Source: Streptomyces sp. NBC_01288 (lineage in GTDB: Bacteria > Actinomycetota > Actinomycetes > Streptomycetales > Streptomycetaceae). From it: 64,000 nt of DNA. Below the pieces are notes generated by a model. That model saw nothing but the letters and a program-made list of their open reading frames with translations. It ran no database searches and had not been told where the DNA came from. The DNA is taken from NCBI RefSeq assembly GCF_035982055.1, contig NZ_CP108427.1, positions 5,207,001 to 5,271,000 of the forward strand. Reading direction: 5' to 3'. This document shows, one piece after another, positions 20,596 through 30,870 of the stretch; positions within the stretch are counted from its first letter, which is position 1, and the number at the start of each line of letters is the position of its first letter. A program made the position numbers and the translations under genes.

Positions 20596-22656
20596 TCAGA
20601 TGTCGAGGAAGCGGACGTCCTTGGCGTTGCGCTGGATGAACTGGCGGCGCGCCTCGACGTCCTCGCCCATGAGGACCGAGAACAGGTCGTCGGCCTGCGC
20701 GGCGTCGTCCAGGGTGACCTGGCCGAGGACGCGGTGCTCCTGGTCCATCGTGGTGATGCGCAGCTCCTCGGCGTTCATCTCGCCGAGACCCTTGAAGCGC
20801 TGGATCGAGTCTTCCTTGATGCGCTTGCCGCTCTGCCGGCCCAGCTCGATCAGGGCGTCGCGCTCGCGGTCCGAGTACGCGTACTCGAAGTCGTCACGGC
20901 CCCACTTGATCTTGTACAGCGGGGGACGCGACAGGAACACGTGCCCGGCCTCGACCAGCGGCCGCATGAAGCGGAACAGGAAGGTCAGCAGCAGGGTGCT
21001 GATGTGCTGACCGTCGACGTCGGCGTCCGCCATCAGAATGATCTTGTGATAGCGCAGCCTGGCGATGTCGAAGTCCTCGTGGACTCCGGTGCCGAAGGCG
21101 GAGATCAGTGCCTGGATCTCCTGGTTCTGCAGGATCTTGTCGATCCTGGCCTTCTCGACGTTGAGGATCTTTCCGCGGATCGGGAGGATCGCCTGGTACT
21201 GCGGGTTCCGGCCGGACTTGGCCGAGCCGCCGGCGGAGTCACCCTCGACGATGAAGATCTCGCACTTGGTGGGGTCGTTCGACTGGCAGTCGGACAGCTT
21301 GCCCGGCAGCGAAGCCGTCTCCAGCAGACCCTTGCGACGGGTGAGGTCACGGGCCTTGCGGGCCGCCACGCGCGCGGTGGCCGCCTGGATGCCCTTGCGG
21401 ATGATGTCCGAGGCCTCGTTCGGGTTGCGGTCGAGCCAGTCGTTGAGGTGCTCGTAGACCGCCTTCTGTACGAAGGTCTTCGCTTCGGTGTTGCCGAGCT
21501 TGGTCTTGGTCTGGCCCTCGAACTGCGGCTCGGCCAGCTTCACCGAGATGATCGCGGTCAGACCCTCGCGGATGTCGTCGCCCGTGAGGTTGTCGTCCTT
21601 CTCGCGGAGCAGCTTCTTGTCGCGCGCGTACTTGTTGATCAGCGACGTCAGCGCGGCCCGGAAGCCCTCTTCGTGCGTGCCGCCCTCATGCGTGTGGATG
21701 ATGTTGGCGAAGGAGTACACACCCTCGCTGTAACCACTGTTCCACTGCATCGCGACCTCAAGGGACAGGCTCTTGTCCTTGTCCTCCGCCTCCAGGTCGA
21801 TGACGGTCGGGTGCACCACGTCCCCCTTGCGGGAGTTGAGGTACGTCACGTAGTCGACGATGCCGCCCTCGTAGTGGTACGTGACGGTCTTGACGTCGTC
21901 CTTCTCGTCCGCACCCGCCTCGTCGGCACCGGCCGTGGCCTTCGCCACCTCGCGCTCGTCAGTGAGTTTGATCGTCAAACCCTTGTTGAGGAACGCCATC
22001 TCCTGGAAGCGCCGCGAGAGCGTCTCGAAGGAGTACTCGGTGGTCTCGAAGACGTCCGGGTCGGCCCAGAAGGTGACCGACGTACCGGTCTCGTCCGTGG
22101 CCTCGTGCTGCGCGAGCGGGGCGGTCGGAACGCCCAGCTTGTAGTCCTGCGTCCAGCGGTAGCCGTCGGTCCTGACCTCGACCGCGACCTTGCTGGACAG
22201 CGCGTTCACCACGGACACGCCCACGCCGTGCAGACCGCCGGAGACCGCGTAACCGCCGCCCCCGAACTTGCCGCCCGCGTGCAGCACCGTCAGCACGACC
22301 TCGATGGCCGGCTTGCCCTCGGACGGGACGATGCCCACCGGGATGCCTCGGCCGTTGTCGATGACGCGCACGCCACCGTCGTGAAGGATCGTGACGTCGA
22401 TGGTGTCCGCGTGTCCGGCCAGCGCCTCGTCGACCGAGTTGTCGACGACTTCCTGCACGAGGTGGTGCAGGCCGCGCTCGCCGGTCGAGCCGATGTACAT
22501 ACCGGGTCGCTTGCGGACCGCGTCCAGGCCCTCGAGGACGGTGATGGCGCTGGCGTCGTACGAGGCGGTGACCTCGCCGTTCGAGGTGTGAGCCCCGCCG
22601 TTGGCGCCGGCGTCGGTGGAGGGGATGTTCTCGTTGGGGTTGCCGGAATCGGCCAC
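20596..22656 (-). CDS. gyrB: DNA gyrase subunit B
   Basis: A 686-residue ATPase subunit of gyrase. GHKL ATP-binding motif EVVDNSVDEALAGH, transducer QTKTKLGN, and TOPRIM motifs EGDSAGGSAKSGRN and DADVDGQHI. The GTG start (VADSGNPNEN) was chosen for its AAAGGG site and because it gives the usual family length; an upstream in-frame start would add eight residues. Confidence 0.98.
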   Translation of the reverse strand: MADSGNPNENIPSTDAGANGGAHTSNGEVTASYDASAITVLEGLDAVRKRPGMYIGSTGERGLHHLVQEVVDNSVDEALAGHADTIDVTILHDGGVRVIDNGRGIPVGIVPSEGKPAIEVVLTVLHAGGKFGGGGYAVSGGLHGVGVSVVNALSSKVAVEVRTDGYRWTQDYKLGVPTAPLAQHEATDETGTSVTFWADPDVFETTEYSFETLSRRFQEMAFLNKGLTIKLTDEREVAKATAGADEAGADEKDDVKTVTYHYEGGIVDYVTYLNSRKGDVVHPTVIDLEAEDKDKSLSLEVAMQWNSGYSEGVYSFANIIHTHEGGTHEEGFRAALTSLINKYARDKKLLREKDDNLTGDDIREGLTAIISVKLAEPQFEGQTKTKLGNTEAKTFVQKAVYEHLNDWLDRNPNEASDIIRKGIQAATARVAARKARDLTRRKGLLETASLPGKLSDCQSNDPTKCEIFIVEGDSAGGSAKSGRNPQYQAILPIRGKILNVEKARIDKILQNQEIQALISAFGTGVHEDFDIARLRYHKIILMADADVDGQHISTLLLTFLFRFMRPLVEAGHVFLSRPPLYKIKWGRDDFEYAYSDRERDALIELGRQSGKRIKEDSIQRFKGLGEMNAEELRITTMDQEHRVLGQVTLDDAAQADDLFSVLMGEDVEARRQFIQRNAKDVRFLDI

Positions 22657-23008
22657 GAAGCGCCCTTTCTGGCACAGCACAAGCCAGGCTCAGGCTGGTG
22701 GCCGGAGCGGCTGCGGCGTGTTGCGTTGGTAAGCCTTAGTCAGCGTTGCTCGGTGTCTGTCCCACAAGTGGGGCGGGATTGCTTCCAGTCTACCGGTAGC
22801 GCCGACATGGATGGGGGTTTGCCGGTACCTGAGTCCTCATGTGCCGCCCTCAACCGGTCTCTCCCGACTCCCCATATGCGGAACGGGGCTCAAAGAGGCT
22901 CACGGAGGCACTCAGCGCTTCCGGGTGTCAACCCTTTGCTACTCCGGGGTCAGGTCGGTATTCGCAGCCGCGTCCGTTCACCCGCCGGAGCCCGCGCTGT
23001 GATGTCAG
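22657..23008. other. gyrBA promoter region
   Basis: 352 bp between the DUF721 stop and gyrB, which must hold the gyrBA promoter. I see a -10-like TAGACT on the minus strand near 22795 but no convincing -35, and no DnaA box or hairpin that I would call. Confidence 0.4.
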
Positions 23009-23557
23009 TCACCCATAGGTGTCGCCGGGACCCGTGCTGCCGGGAGCGCGCAGGGGACCGTAGCGGCGGGGCGGCCCACCAGGGCCGTTCACCTTGAGGA
23101 GCTTCACCGTGCCGTGCCCCAGGTCCTCGTTCAGCCGGGCCACCAGCTGCGGGGCGAGGAGACGCAGGTTCGTCGCCCAGGCCGTCGAGTCGCAGCGCAC
23201 GATCAGGACCCGCTCGTCCTCGTCGTACTTCTCCGGGACGCAGTGGTTGGCCAGGTCCTCGCCGACGATCTGCGGCCAGCGGCCCATCACCCCGCCCACC
23301 GCGGCCGGCGTCTCCCAGCCGCGCTCGTTCAGCAGCCGGTTGATCGCAGCACCGAGGGCCATCGGGTCGCGGCCGTCGGCGCGCGCGCCGGAGCGCAGGC
23401 CGCCGCGCCGCGCCTGCTTCTTCTGCTGCGCCGCGTCCCCACGCGCGCGTGCCTGTTCTTTCGCGGCGCGCAGCGCCACGCGCGCGAGGTCGACGCCGGA
23501 GGGTTCGGCGGCCTTCTTGGGCGCGGGTTCCCCGCCCGCGGGCTGATCCGTCGTCAT
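23009..23557 (-). CDS. dciA: DUF721 protein, DciA-like helicase loader candidate
   Basis: A protein of 182 residues: a charged N-terminal half (Ala/Lys/Arg-rich) and a DUF721 domain at about 65-160 containing WPQIVGEDLANHCVPEKY, VLIVRCDSTAWATNLRLLAPQL and a Gly-rich end. DUF721/DciA proteins are the ancestral loaders of the replicative helicase DnaB in bacteria lacking DnaC; the assignment here follows from family and location. Its ATG overlaps the recF stop by 4 bp (ATGA), so the two are translationally coupled. Confidence 0.82.
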   Translation of the reverse strand: MTTDQPAGGEPAPKKAAEPSGVDLARVALRAAKEQARARGDAAQQKKQARRGGLRSGARADGRDPMALGAAINRLLNERGWETPAAVGGVMGRWPQIVGEDLANHCVPEKYDEDERVLIVRCDSTAWATNLRLLAPQLVARLNEDLGHGTVKLLKVNGPGGPPRRYGPLRAPGSTGPGDTYG

Positions 23558-24675
23558 ACGCGCTCCACCGCCCCCTCCGCCACGCTGTACCGCGTCCCCG
23601 CCAGGACATGCGGTACGTCGTCGTCGACCGCGGCCGTCACCAGCACCTGCTCGCCGGGCGCCACCAACTCGGCCAGCCGCTCCCGACGCCGCGTGTCCAG
23701 CTCCGCGAACACGTCGTCGAGCACGAGCACCGGCTCATTGCCCTCACCCCGGAGCAGGTCGTACGACGCGAGCCGCAACGCCAGCGCGTACGACCAGGAC
23801 TCCCCGTGCGAGGCGTACCCCTTGGCGGGCAACTGACCGAGTTTGAGAACCAAATCGTCCCGATGCGGTCCTACGAGGGTGACGCCCCGCTCGATCTCCT
23901 GCTTGCGCGCCTCCGCGATCGCCGCCATCAACTGCTCGTAGAGGTCTTCACGCGTGTGTGCCTCACCGGGCGCCGACGGCTTGTACTCCAGGGCCACCGG
24001 ACCACCACCGGGGGCGAGTTGCTCGTACGCCTTGTCGGCGAGGGGCTGGATCGCGGCGATCAGATCGAGCCGCTGGGCGAGCAACTCGGCGCCCACGCGC
24101 GCGAGATGCTGATCCCACACGTCGAGCGTGGACAGGTCCATCGACCGCCCGCCGTGCCGCCGCGCCAACGCGGCCGACTTCAGGAGGGTGTTGCGCTGCT
24201 TGAGCACCCGCTCGTAGTCGGAACGGACCCCGGCCATGCGCGGAGAGCGCGCGGTGATCAGCTCGTCCAGGAACCGCCGCCGCTCCCCGGGATCGCCCTT
24301 CACCAGGGCGAGGTCCTCGGGCGCGAACAGCACGGTCCGTACGATGCCCAGCACGTCACGGGGTCTGACCTGCGAGGACCGGTTGATGCGGGCGCGGTTG
24401 GCGCGGCCGGGGTTCAGCTCCAGCTCGACCAGCTGCTGCCGCTCGCCCTGCCTGACCTGGGCCCGGATGATCGCGCGCTCGGCGCCCATGCGGACGAGGG
24501 GGGCATCGGAGGAGACGCGGTGACTGCCCAGGGTGGCGAGGTAGCCGATGGCCTCGACGAGGTTGGTCTTGCCCTGCCCGTTGGGTCCCACGAAAGCGGT
24601 GACGCCGGGGTCGAGCGGGACGTCGACCCCGGCGTACGAGCGGAAGTCGGCCAGCGACAGATGCGTGACGTGCAT
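23554..24675 (-). CDS. recF: DNA replication and repair protein RecF
   Basis: A 373-residue SMC-like ATPase that acts with RecR and RecO to load RecA at gaps. Walker A GPNGQGKT (30-37), ABC-like signature in the middle region, and Walker B PVLVLDDVFAELD. ATG start (MHVTHLSLADFRSY) is conserved. It lies between gnd and dciA in the dnaN-gnd-recF-dciA series. Confidence 0.97.
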   Translation of the reverse strand: MHVTHLSLADFRSYAGVDVPLDPGVTAFVGPNGQGKTNLVEAIGYLATLGSHRVSSDAPLVRMGAERAIIRAQVRQGERQQLVELELNPGRANRARINRSSQVRPRDVLGIVRTVLFAPEDLALVKGDPGERRRFLDELITARSPRMAGVRSDYERVLKQRNTLLKSAALARRHGGRSMDLSTLDVWDQHLARVGAELLAQRLDLIAAIQPLADKAYEQLAPGGGPVALEYKPSAPGEAHTREDLYEQLMAAIAEARKQEIERGVTLVGPHRDDLVLKLGQLPAKGYASHGESWSYALALRLASYDLLRGEGNEPVLVLDDVFAELDTRRRERLAELVAPGEQVLVTAAVDDDVPHVLAGTRYSVAEGAVERV

Positions 24676-24706
24676 GGTCGTTCGCCGACCTCCCCCAGGT
24701 TGTGGA

Positions 24707-25582
<876 letters not shown>

Positions 25583-25732
25583 CAGTTGTTCCTTAGGGTG
25601 CGACGTGGCATGAAGGCACTTGCGTACCTGTGTCCGAGCCTAAACCCGGACGGTCATGCACACCTGTGGGCATACGCGCTCAGAAGTACCGAGCGGTATG
25701 CCCCGACCTGCGGTGTTCTCGTCGGGTACGGA

Positions 25733-26863
25733 TCAGCCGCTGAGGCGGACCGGCATGATCAGGTACTTGTAGGCCTCGTCCGCCTCGGCGTCCAGGGCCG
25801 GCTTGCCGCTGAGCAGCGCGGGCTTGGTGGACGTCGTGAACGACAGCTGGGCGACCGGGGAGTCGATGGCGCTCAGGCCGTCCAGCAGGAACGTCGGGTT
25901 GAAGGCGATCGACACGTCGTCGCCCTCAAGGTTCGCGTCGACGCGCTCCACAGCCTGTGCGTCGTCGCTGGAACCGGCCTCCAGGATCAGCACACCCTGC
26001 TCGAAGCTCAGCCGCACCGGCGTGTTCCGCTCGGCGACCAGGGCCACGCGCTTGACGGCTTCCACGAAGGGGGCGGTCTCGATCACGGCGATGGAGTTGA
26101 ACTCCGTCGGGAACAGCGAGCGGTACTTCGGGAGGTCGCCCTCCAGGAGGCGGGTGGTCGTACGACGCCCGGCACCCTCGAAGCCGATGAGGCCCTCTCC
26201 CGCGCCGGAACCGGACAGCGCCAGGATCACGCTGTCGCCGCTCGTGAGGGCCTTGGCGGTGTCCAGGAGCGTCTTGGCGGGCACCAGGGCGACCGCGGAC
26301 GCCTCCGGGTTCTCCGGCTTCCACAGGAACTCGCGGACCGCGAAGCGGTAGCGGTCGGTGGACGCCAGCGTCACCGTGTCGCCCTCGATCTCGATCCGCA
26401 CACCGGTGAGGACGGGCAGCGTGTCGTCACGGCCGGCCGCGATGGCCACCTGGGCGGCCGCCGAGGCGAACACCTCACCGGGGACGGTGCCGGTCGCGCC
26501 CGGCATCTGCGGCAGCGCCGGGTACTCCTCCACAGGGAGTGTGTGCAGGGTGAAGCGGGAGGAGCCGCAGACCACCGTCGCCCGTACACCGTCTGTGGAA
26601 ATCTCCACCGGACGGTTCGGAAGAGCGCGGCAGATGTCGGCGAGCAGTCGGCCGGAGACGAGGACCGTGCCCTCCTCCTCGATCTCCGCGTCGACCGACA
26701 CGCGTGCGGAGACCTCGTAGTCGAAGCTGGACAGGCTCAGCTGCCCCTCCTCGGACTTCAGCAGGAGGCCGGCGAGGACCGGCGCCGGCGGACGGGCCGG
26801 GAGGCTGCGTGCCGCCCAGGCCACTGCCTCCGCGAGTACGTCGCGTTCCACCCGGATCTTCAC
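25733..26863 (-). CDS. dnaN: DNA polymerase III beta sliding clamp
   Basis: A clamp of 376 residues that tethers the replicative polymerase. Three repeated clamp folds can be followed, with the hydrophobic pocket region near the C-terminal end YKYLIMPVRLSG, the typical final motif. The GTG start (VKIRVERDVLAEAV) was chosen for the CAGGAGG site and known N-terminus; longer in-frame extensions run into oriC. First gene leftward from oriC. Confidence 0.97.
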   Translation of the reverse strand: MKIRVERDVLAEAVAWAARSLPARPPAPVLAGLLLKSEEGQLSLSSFDYEVSARVSVDAEIEEEGTVLVSGRLLADICRALPNRPVEISTDGVRATVVCGSSRFTLHTLPVEEYPALPQMPGATGTVPGEVFASAAAQVAIAAGRDDTLPVLTGVRIEIEGDTVTLASTDRYRFAVREFLWKPENPEASAVALVPAKTLLDTAKALTSGDSVILALSGSGAGEGLIGFEGAGRRTTTRLLEGDLPKYRSLFPTEFNSIAVIETAPFVEAVKRVALVAERNTPVRLSFEQGVLILEAGSSDDAQAVERVDANLEGDDVSIAFNPTFLLDGLSAIDSPVAQLSFTTSTKPALLSGKPALDAEADEAYKYLIMPVRLSG

Positions 26864-28012
26864 TGTTGCCGCCTCCTGCTGTTGCCGGCGCTTCTCGGCC
26901 TGCCTGGCTTCGTCGTCTGTCTCGGTGTCGTCGGTCCCTGTGAGGGGAAGGACATCGGGGAACAGTCTGACGCACGGCACTGACAGTAGGTGCCTATCGG
27001 GGTCAAGTCGTGACGAGGGGCTGTCGGGCGACGAAGCGCGAGTTGTGCACAGGCCCCGCTTCGAAACGGTTTCCCAGCTCTCTCTAGTTGCTAGTAGTAG
27101 TAGGGGCTGTGGATACCGTGGATAACCGCGTTTTCGCAGCTCAGGGCAGGAATTTTGTCCACCGACCCTGTGGGCGACGGCGGTGGACAACCTCGGGTTT
27201 CTGTGGAGAACGGAAAGTTCTGCACACCCCATGCACAGCCGAGGGCCACTTCTCCCCAGCGCCGTCCCCAGCTTTACCCGCCTTTCCCACAGCCCAACCC
27301 GGCACCTTCGTGTGACGCCTTTCACTCGACACGGTGAGATGGCGCGTTGCGTTGCCGAACAGTGGACAGCGGTGTGGAGAAGCTGGAGATCGCTGGGGAC
27401 AACCGCCCCCAGCCTGTGGGTTGTCGGTGGACAACTTGATCCACAGGCTGGGGATCAAAGATCCGTCCACAGCCTGTGGATATCTTTTGTCCACGAATCC
27501 ACAAGCACCTGACCTGGTCTGATCGTCCCTCACCCGCGGCGCCTGTGGACACGATCTGGACAACTTCACAGTCCCCAGGATGTGGACGGAAGAAAGTCGC
27601 CGAATCTGTGGAGGACGGCCGTAACCCGGCGGGTATTCGAACAGCGGGTGGTCGGTCCGTGGGTTTGAAACGACGGCGAGGGGCTGTCGGATCAGCTCCA
27701 AACGGGCTCCGGACGGGCTGAGGATCGGCCGCGGACCGAGTCGGAGCACCCTCGGAGAGGCTCCGGAAGGGGGTCCGGAAACGCTGCGGATCGTCCCGGA
27801 CGCCTCCGCACACCTCCGGGACGCTCTCCTTCGACGCCTCTCTGACGCCTCTTCTCCGTCCTCTCCGCCCGCTCCCGGCGTCCGCCGAAGCGCGGTCCGG
27901 CCTCCTCCGTGCGCGCCGTACCGGCCGTCTCCCGGCAAGCCGAAGGGCGCCCCGGCAGAGATCCCGGGGCGCCCTTCGGTGTCGTAGCTCTGGTGTCGTA
28001 ACTCCGCGGCGG
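26864..28012. other. oriC: Chromosomal replication origin oriC
   Basis: Noncoding 1.15 kb between dnaN and dnaA. Between 27043 and 27615 there are at least 16 DnaA boxes related to TTGTCCACA, in both orientations and clustered in two groups. Examples are 27043-27051, 27108-27116, 27117-27125, 27155-27163, 27182-27190, 27202-27210, 27373-27381, 27426-27434, 27463-27471, 27475-27483, 27487-27495, 27544-27552, 27555-27563 and 27581-27589. Most differ from consensus by one base, as is typical of Streptomyces oriC, which relies on many weak boxes. The segment 27620-27930 is GC-rich with no boxes or gene that I see. The origin assignment is firm from context; the unwinding site is not identified. 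Confidence 0.95.
27940..27979 (-). terminator. Terminator of dnaA
   Basis: 16-bp perfect stem (arms 27940-27955 and 27964-27979) with an 8-nt loop, 33 bp past the dnaA stop. It shields oriC from dnaA transcription. Confidence 0.85.
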
Positions 28013-29941
28013 TCAGCCGTTCTTGATGCGGTTGGTCAGTTCGGTGACCTGGTTGTAGATCGAGCGACGCTCGGCCATCAGGGCGCGGATCTTGCGGTCG
28101 GCGTGCATGACCGTCGTGTGGTCGCGGCCGCCGAACTGTGCGCCGATCTTCGGGAGCGAGAGGTCGGTCAGTTCGCGGCATACGTACATGGCGATCTGCC
28201 GGGCCGTGACCAGTTGGCGGCCGCGCGAACTGCCGCACAGGTCCTCGACCGTGATGCCGAAGTAGTCGGCGGTCGCGCCCATGATCGCCGTCGCGGTGAT
28301 CTCCGGTGTGGAGTCCTCGCCGCCCGGGATGAGGTCCTTGAGGACGATCTCGGTGAGACCTAGGTCGACGGGTTGCCGGTTGAGCGACGCGAACGCCGTC
28401 ACCCGGATCAGTGCCCCCTCCAGCTCGCGGATGTTGCGCGAGATGCGGGAGGCGATGAACTCCAGGACCTCCGGCGGGGCGTTGAGCTGCTCCTGCACCG
28501 CCTTCTTACGAAGGATGGCGATACGGGTCTCCAGCTCGGGCGGTTGGACGTCGGTGATCAGTCCCCACTCGAAGCGGTTCCGCAGCCGGTCCTCCAGCGT
28601 GACCAGCTGCTTGGGCGGCCGGTCGCTGGAGAGCACGATCTGCTTGTTCGCGTTGTGGAGCGTGTTGAAGGTGTGGAAGAACTCCTCCTGCGTCGACTCC
28701 TTGTCCGCGAGGAACTGGATGTCGTCGACAAGAAGGATGTCCATCTCGCGGTACCGCTTGCGGAAGCTGTCGCCCTTGCCGTCGCGGATCGAGTTGATGA
28801 ACTCGTTGGTGAACTCCTCGGAGCTCACGTACCGCACGCGCGTGCCGGGGTACAGGCTCCGCGCGTAGTGCCCGATCGCGTGCAGCAGGTGCGTCTTGCC
28901 GAGCCCCGACTCCCCATAGATGAAAAGGGGGTTGTACGCCTTCGCGGGCGCCTCGGCGACGGCGACCGCGGCCGCGTGCGCGAACCGGTTCGAGGCACCG
29001 ATGACGAACGTGTCGAAGAGGTACTTCGGGTTCAGGCGCGCGGTCGGCTCACCCGGGCCGGCCGCCGGCGCGGGCTTCGAGCCCAGCGGTCCCGGACCGC
29101 TGCGGTGCACATGACCGGAGTTGGACGGCGCGTGCGAGTCGGACAGGTCGCGGCGCGCGTCGCGCTGGTTGTACTGCTCGCGGGACTTCTCGTACTCGGC
29201 CCGCGACTGTTCGTATTCGGCGCGCTGCTGCTCGTACGACGGACGCTCCATCGACTGCGGGCGGTAGTCCTGCTGCGGCGGCGCGTACTGGTCCTGCTGC
29301 GACTGGTACGAGTCCTGCGGCGGACCGTACTTGTCCTTCACCGGTGGCCCGTACTGGTCCTGGGACGGCGGTCCGTACTGATCCTGCGAAGGCGACGCGT
29401 ACGGGTCCCGCTCGGGGAAGCCGAGCCGCTGCTGCTGCCAACCGTAGTCGTCCTGCGACGGACGCGGCCAGGCGCCCGGCTCGGGGCGCTGGTACTCCGA
29501 CGGATAGGCGGGACGCGCGGTGGGCAACTGGTCGCCGGGGCCGCCCGGGAGCGGCTCGGCGCGATGACGGCCGTAGCCGCCCTCATAGGGGTCCCGGCTC
29601 TGCTCGGGTTCCTCGTAGCGCCGCTGGGGCTGGGCGGGGGGCGCCGGCGGGCCGGGGGGCTCGCCGGCGGAGTCGTCGACGGTGATCGCGATGCGGATCG
29701 GCCGGCCGCACTCGCGGCTCAGCGTCTCGCTGACGATCGGGGCGAGGCGGCCTTCGAGCACGCCTTTCGCAAATTCGTTCGGTACGGCGAGCAAGGCGGT
29801 GTCGGCGACGAGTGCCAGGGGTTGGCAGCGCCGGATCCAGTGCTCGTCCTTGGTCTCGACACCCTGCCCACGCCCCTCACCGAGAAGTTGCTCCAGCACT
29901 CGTGGCCACACTGCGGCAAGATCGGCAGGTACGTCAGCCAC
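28013..29941 (-). CDS. dnaA: Chromosomal replication initiator DnaA
   Basis: A protein of 642 residues. N-terminal domain I (about 1-90, VPADLAAVWPRVLEQ) for DnaB and self contacts. Domain II is unusually long (about 100-300), rich in Gln, Tyr, Pro and Asp with repeated YGPPSQDQ-like units, as in other Streptomyces DnaA proteins. The AAA+ domain has Walker A GESGLGKTHLL and Walker B ILLVDDIQFL. The DNA-binding signature is LSLPKIGAQFGGRDHTTVMHA. GTG start (VADVPADL) chosen by conserved N-terminus. Its promoter carries DnaA boxes, suggesting autoregulation. Confidence 0.98.
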   Translation of the reverse strand: MADVPADLAAVWPRVLEQLLGEGRGQGVETKDEHWIRRCQPLALVADTALLAVPNEFAKGVLEGRLAPIVSETLSRECGRPIRIAITVDDSAGEPPGPPAPPAQPQRRYEEPEQSRDPYEGGYGRHRAEPLPGGPGDQLPTARPAYPSEYQRPEPGAWPRPSQDDYGWQQQRLGFPERDPYASPSQDQYGPPSQDQYGPPVKDKYGPPQDSYQSQQDQYAPPQQDYRPQSMERPSYEQQRAEYEQSRAEYEKSREQYNQRDARRDLSDSHAPSNSGHVHRSGPGPLGSKPAPAAGPGEPTARLNPKYLFDTFVIGASNRFAHAAAVAVAEAPAKAYNPLFIYGESGLGKTHLLHAIGHYARSLYPGTRVRYVSSEEFTNEFINSIRDGKGDSFRKRYREMDILLVDDIQFLADKESTQEEFFHTFNTLHNANKQIVLSSDRPPKQLVTLEDRLRNRFEWGLITDVQPPELETRIAILRKKAVQEQLNAPPEVLEFIASRISRNIRELEGALIRVTAFASLNRQPVDLGLTEIVLKDLIPGGEDSTPEITATAIMGATADYFGITVEDLCGSSRGRQLVTARQIAMYVCRELTDLSLPKIGAQFGGRDHTTVMHADRKIRALMAERRSIYNQVTELTNRIKNG

Positions 29942-30065
29942 AGGGCACGCTCTCTCACGGGTCCCACGAACGTGTGGTTCGCGGACGGGACGGGATGTAC
30001 ATCGGGTGGGGCGCTCGGGAAAAAGGTGTGGGGCGGGGGACAAAGGAACGAGTCGGAGTCCAGCC

Positions 30066-30095
30066 ACGGTAGTCAGGGCGGCGGGTGCGGTTCAA
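30066..30095 (-). promoter_or_regulatory. dnaA promoter
   Basis: On the minus strand: -35 TTGAAC (30095-30090), 18-bp spacer, -10 TACCGT (30071-30066), giving a leader of about 118 nt before the dnaA GTG. Two DnaA boxes lie immediately upstream of the -35. Confidence 0.7.
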
Positions 30096-30099
30096 GTTG

Positions 30100-30120
30100 T
30101 TGTCCCCAGCCTGTGGATAG
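30100..30120. promoter_or_regulatory. Two DnaA boxes at the dnaA promoter
   Basis: TTGTCCCCA (30100-30108) and TGTGGATAG (30112-30120), each one base from a consensus box, in opposite orientations, 4-25 bp upstream of the -35. The arrangement fits the DnaA autorepression described in Streptomyces. Confidence 0.7.
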
Positions 30121-30141
30121 TGTCTCCTCGTGACCGCTGGT

Positions 30142-30171
30142 TTGACCGGATGGCGTAGCCCCGCGTACCGT
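30142..30171 (+). promoter_or_regulatory. rpmH promoter candidate
   Basis: -35 TTGACC (30142-30147), 18-bp spacer, -10 TACCGT (30166-30171), divergent from the dnaA promoter. The leader to rpmH would be about 160 nt; I see no strong attenuator in it. Confidence 0.55.
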
Positions 30172-30339
30172 GACCAGGTCGAGTTGTCGATGGCTGCTGC
30201 CGCCTGCCTCCGATGGGCACAGATCGCTTCGAGGTGATCGGGAAGCGGTGCACTCGGGCGTAACTGCGAGCTACTCGTGGGCGCACGGTGACAGCCAGGA
30301 CGGCACCCGCCACCACCGATTTATTTCTGGAGCCCTCTC

Positions 30340-30477
30340 GTGAGCAAGCGCACCTTCCAGCCGAACAACCGTCGCCGGGCCAAGACCCACGGCTTCCGTC
30401 TGCGGATGCGTACCCGTGCCGGTCGCGCGATTCTCGCGAACCGTCGTGGCAAGGGTCGCAGCAGCCTGTCCGCCTGA
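30340..30477 (+). CDS. rpmH: 50S ribosomal protein L34
   Basis: A basic protein of 45 residues with the canonical L34 pattern [19 protein letters not shown] and a C-terminus [14 protein letters not shown] start with GGAG ribosome site. It is divergent from dnaA and begins the rpmH-rnpA-yidD-yidC-jag-rsmG series. Confidence 0.98.
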
Positions 30478-30498
30478 TCCCGATCAGGTCATGACGTC

Positions 30499-30870
30499 GT
30501 GCTGCCTACCGAGCATCGGCTGAGGCGGCGCGAAGACTTCGCGACCGCGGTACGACGGGGTCGCCGGGCCGGCCGCCCGCTTCTCGTCGTCCACTTTCGT
30601 AGCGGTGCCACGGACCCGCACGCGCCAGGGGAGAGCGCTCCCCCGACGCGTGCGGGTTTCGTCGTCAGCAAGGCGGTGGGCGGTGCCGTGGTACGCAACA
30701 AGGTGAAGCGCAGACTCCGTCATCTGATGCGCGAGCGAGTCGCCCTGTTTCCCCCCGGTAGCCTGGTAGTCGTACGAGCGCTGCCCGGAGCGGGCGACGC
30801 CGACCATGCACAGCTGGCCCAAGACCTGGATGCCGCCGTTCAGCGGCTGCTGGGAGGGGGCGCGCGATGA
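30499..30870 (+). CDS. rnpA: Ribonuclease P protein component
   Basis: A protein of 123 residues that assists the catalytic RNase P RNA in tRNA 5' maturation. It shows LRRREDFATAVRRG and the RNR motif region AVVRNKVKRRLRHLMRER. GTG start; the ribosome site is weak, and coupling to rpmH is likely. The last 4 bp overlap the yidD start (ATGA). Confidence 0.96.
   Translation: MLPTEHRLRRREDFATAVRRGRRAGRPLLVVHFRSGATDPHAPGESAPPTRAGFVVSKAVGGAVVRNKVKRRLRHLMRERVALFPPGSLVVVRALPGAGDADHAQLAQDLDAAVQRLLGGGAR

Noticed and set aside
27940..27979. Possible parS or origin element
   Set aside because: The sequence is an ordinary GC-rich terminator stem just after dnaA, with no CACGTG core.
27141..28238. Long open frame through oriC
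   Set aside because: Crosses a run of DnaA boxes and the dnaA terminator, and overlaps the end of dnaA; origin DNA is not coding.
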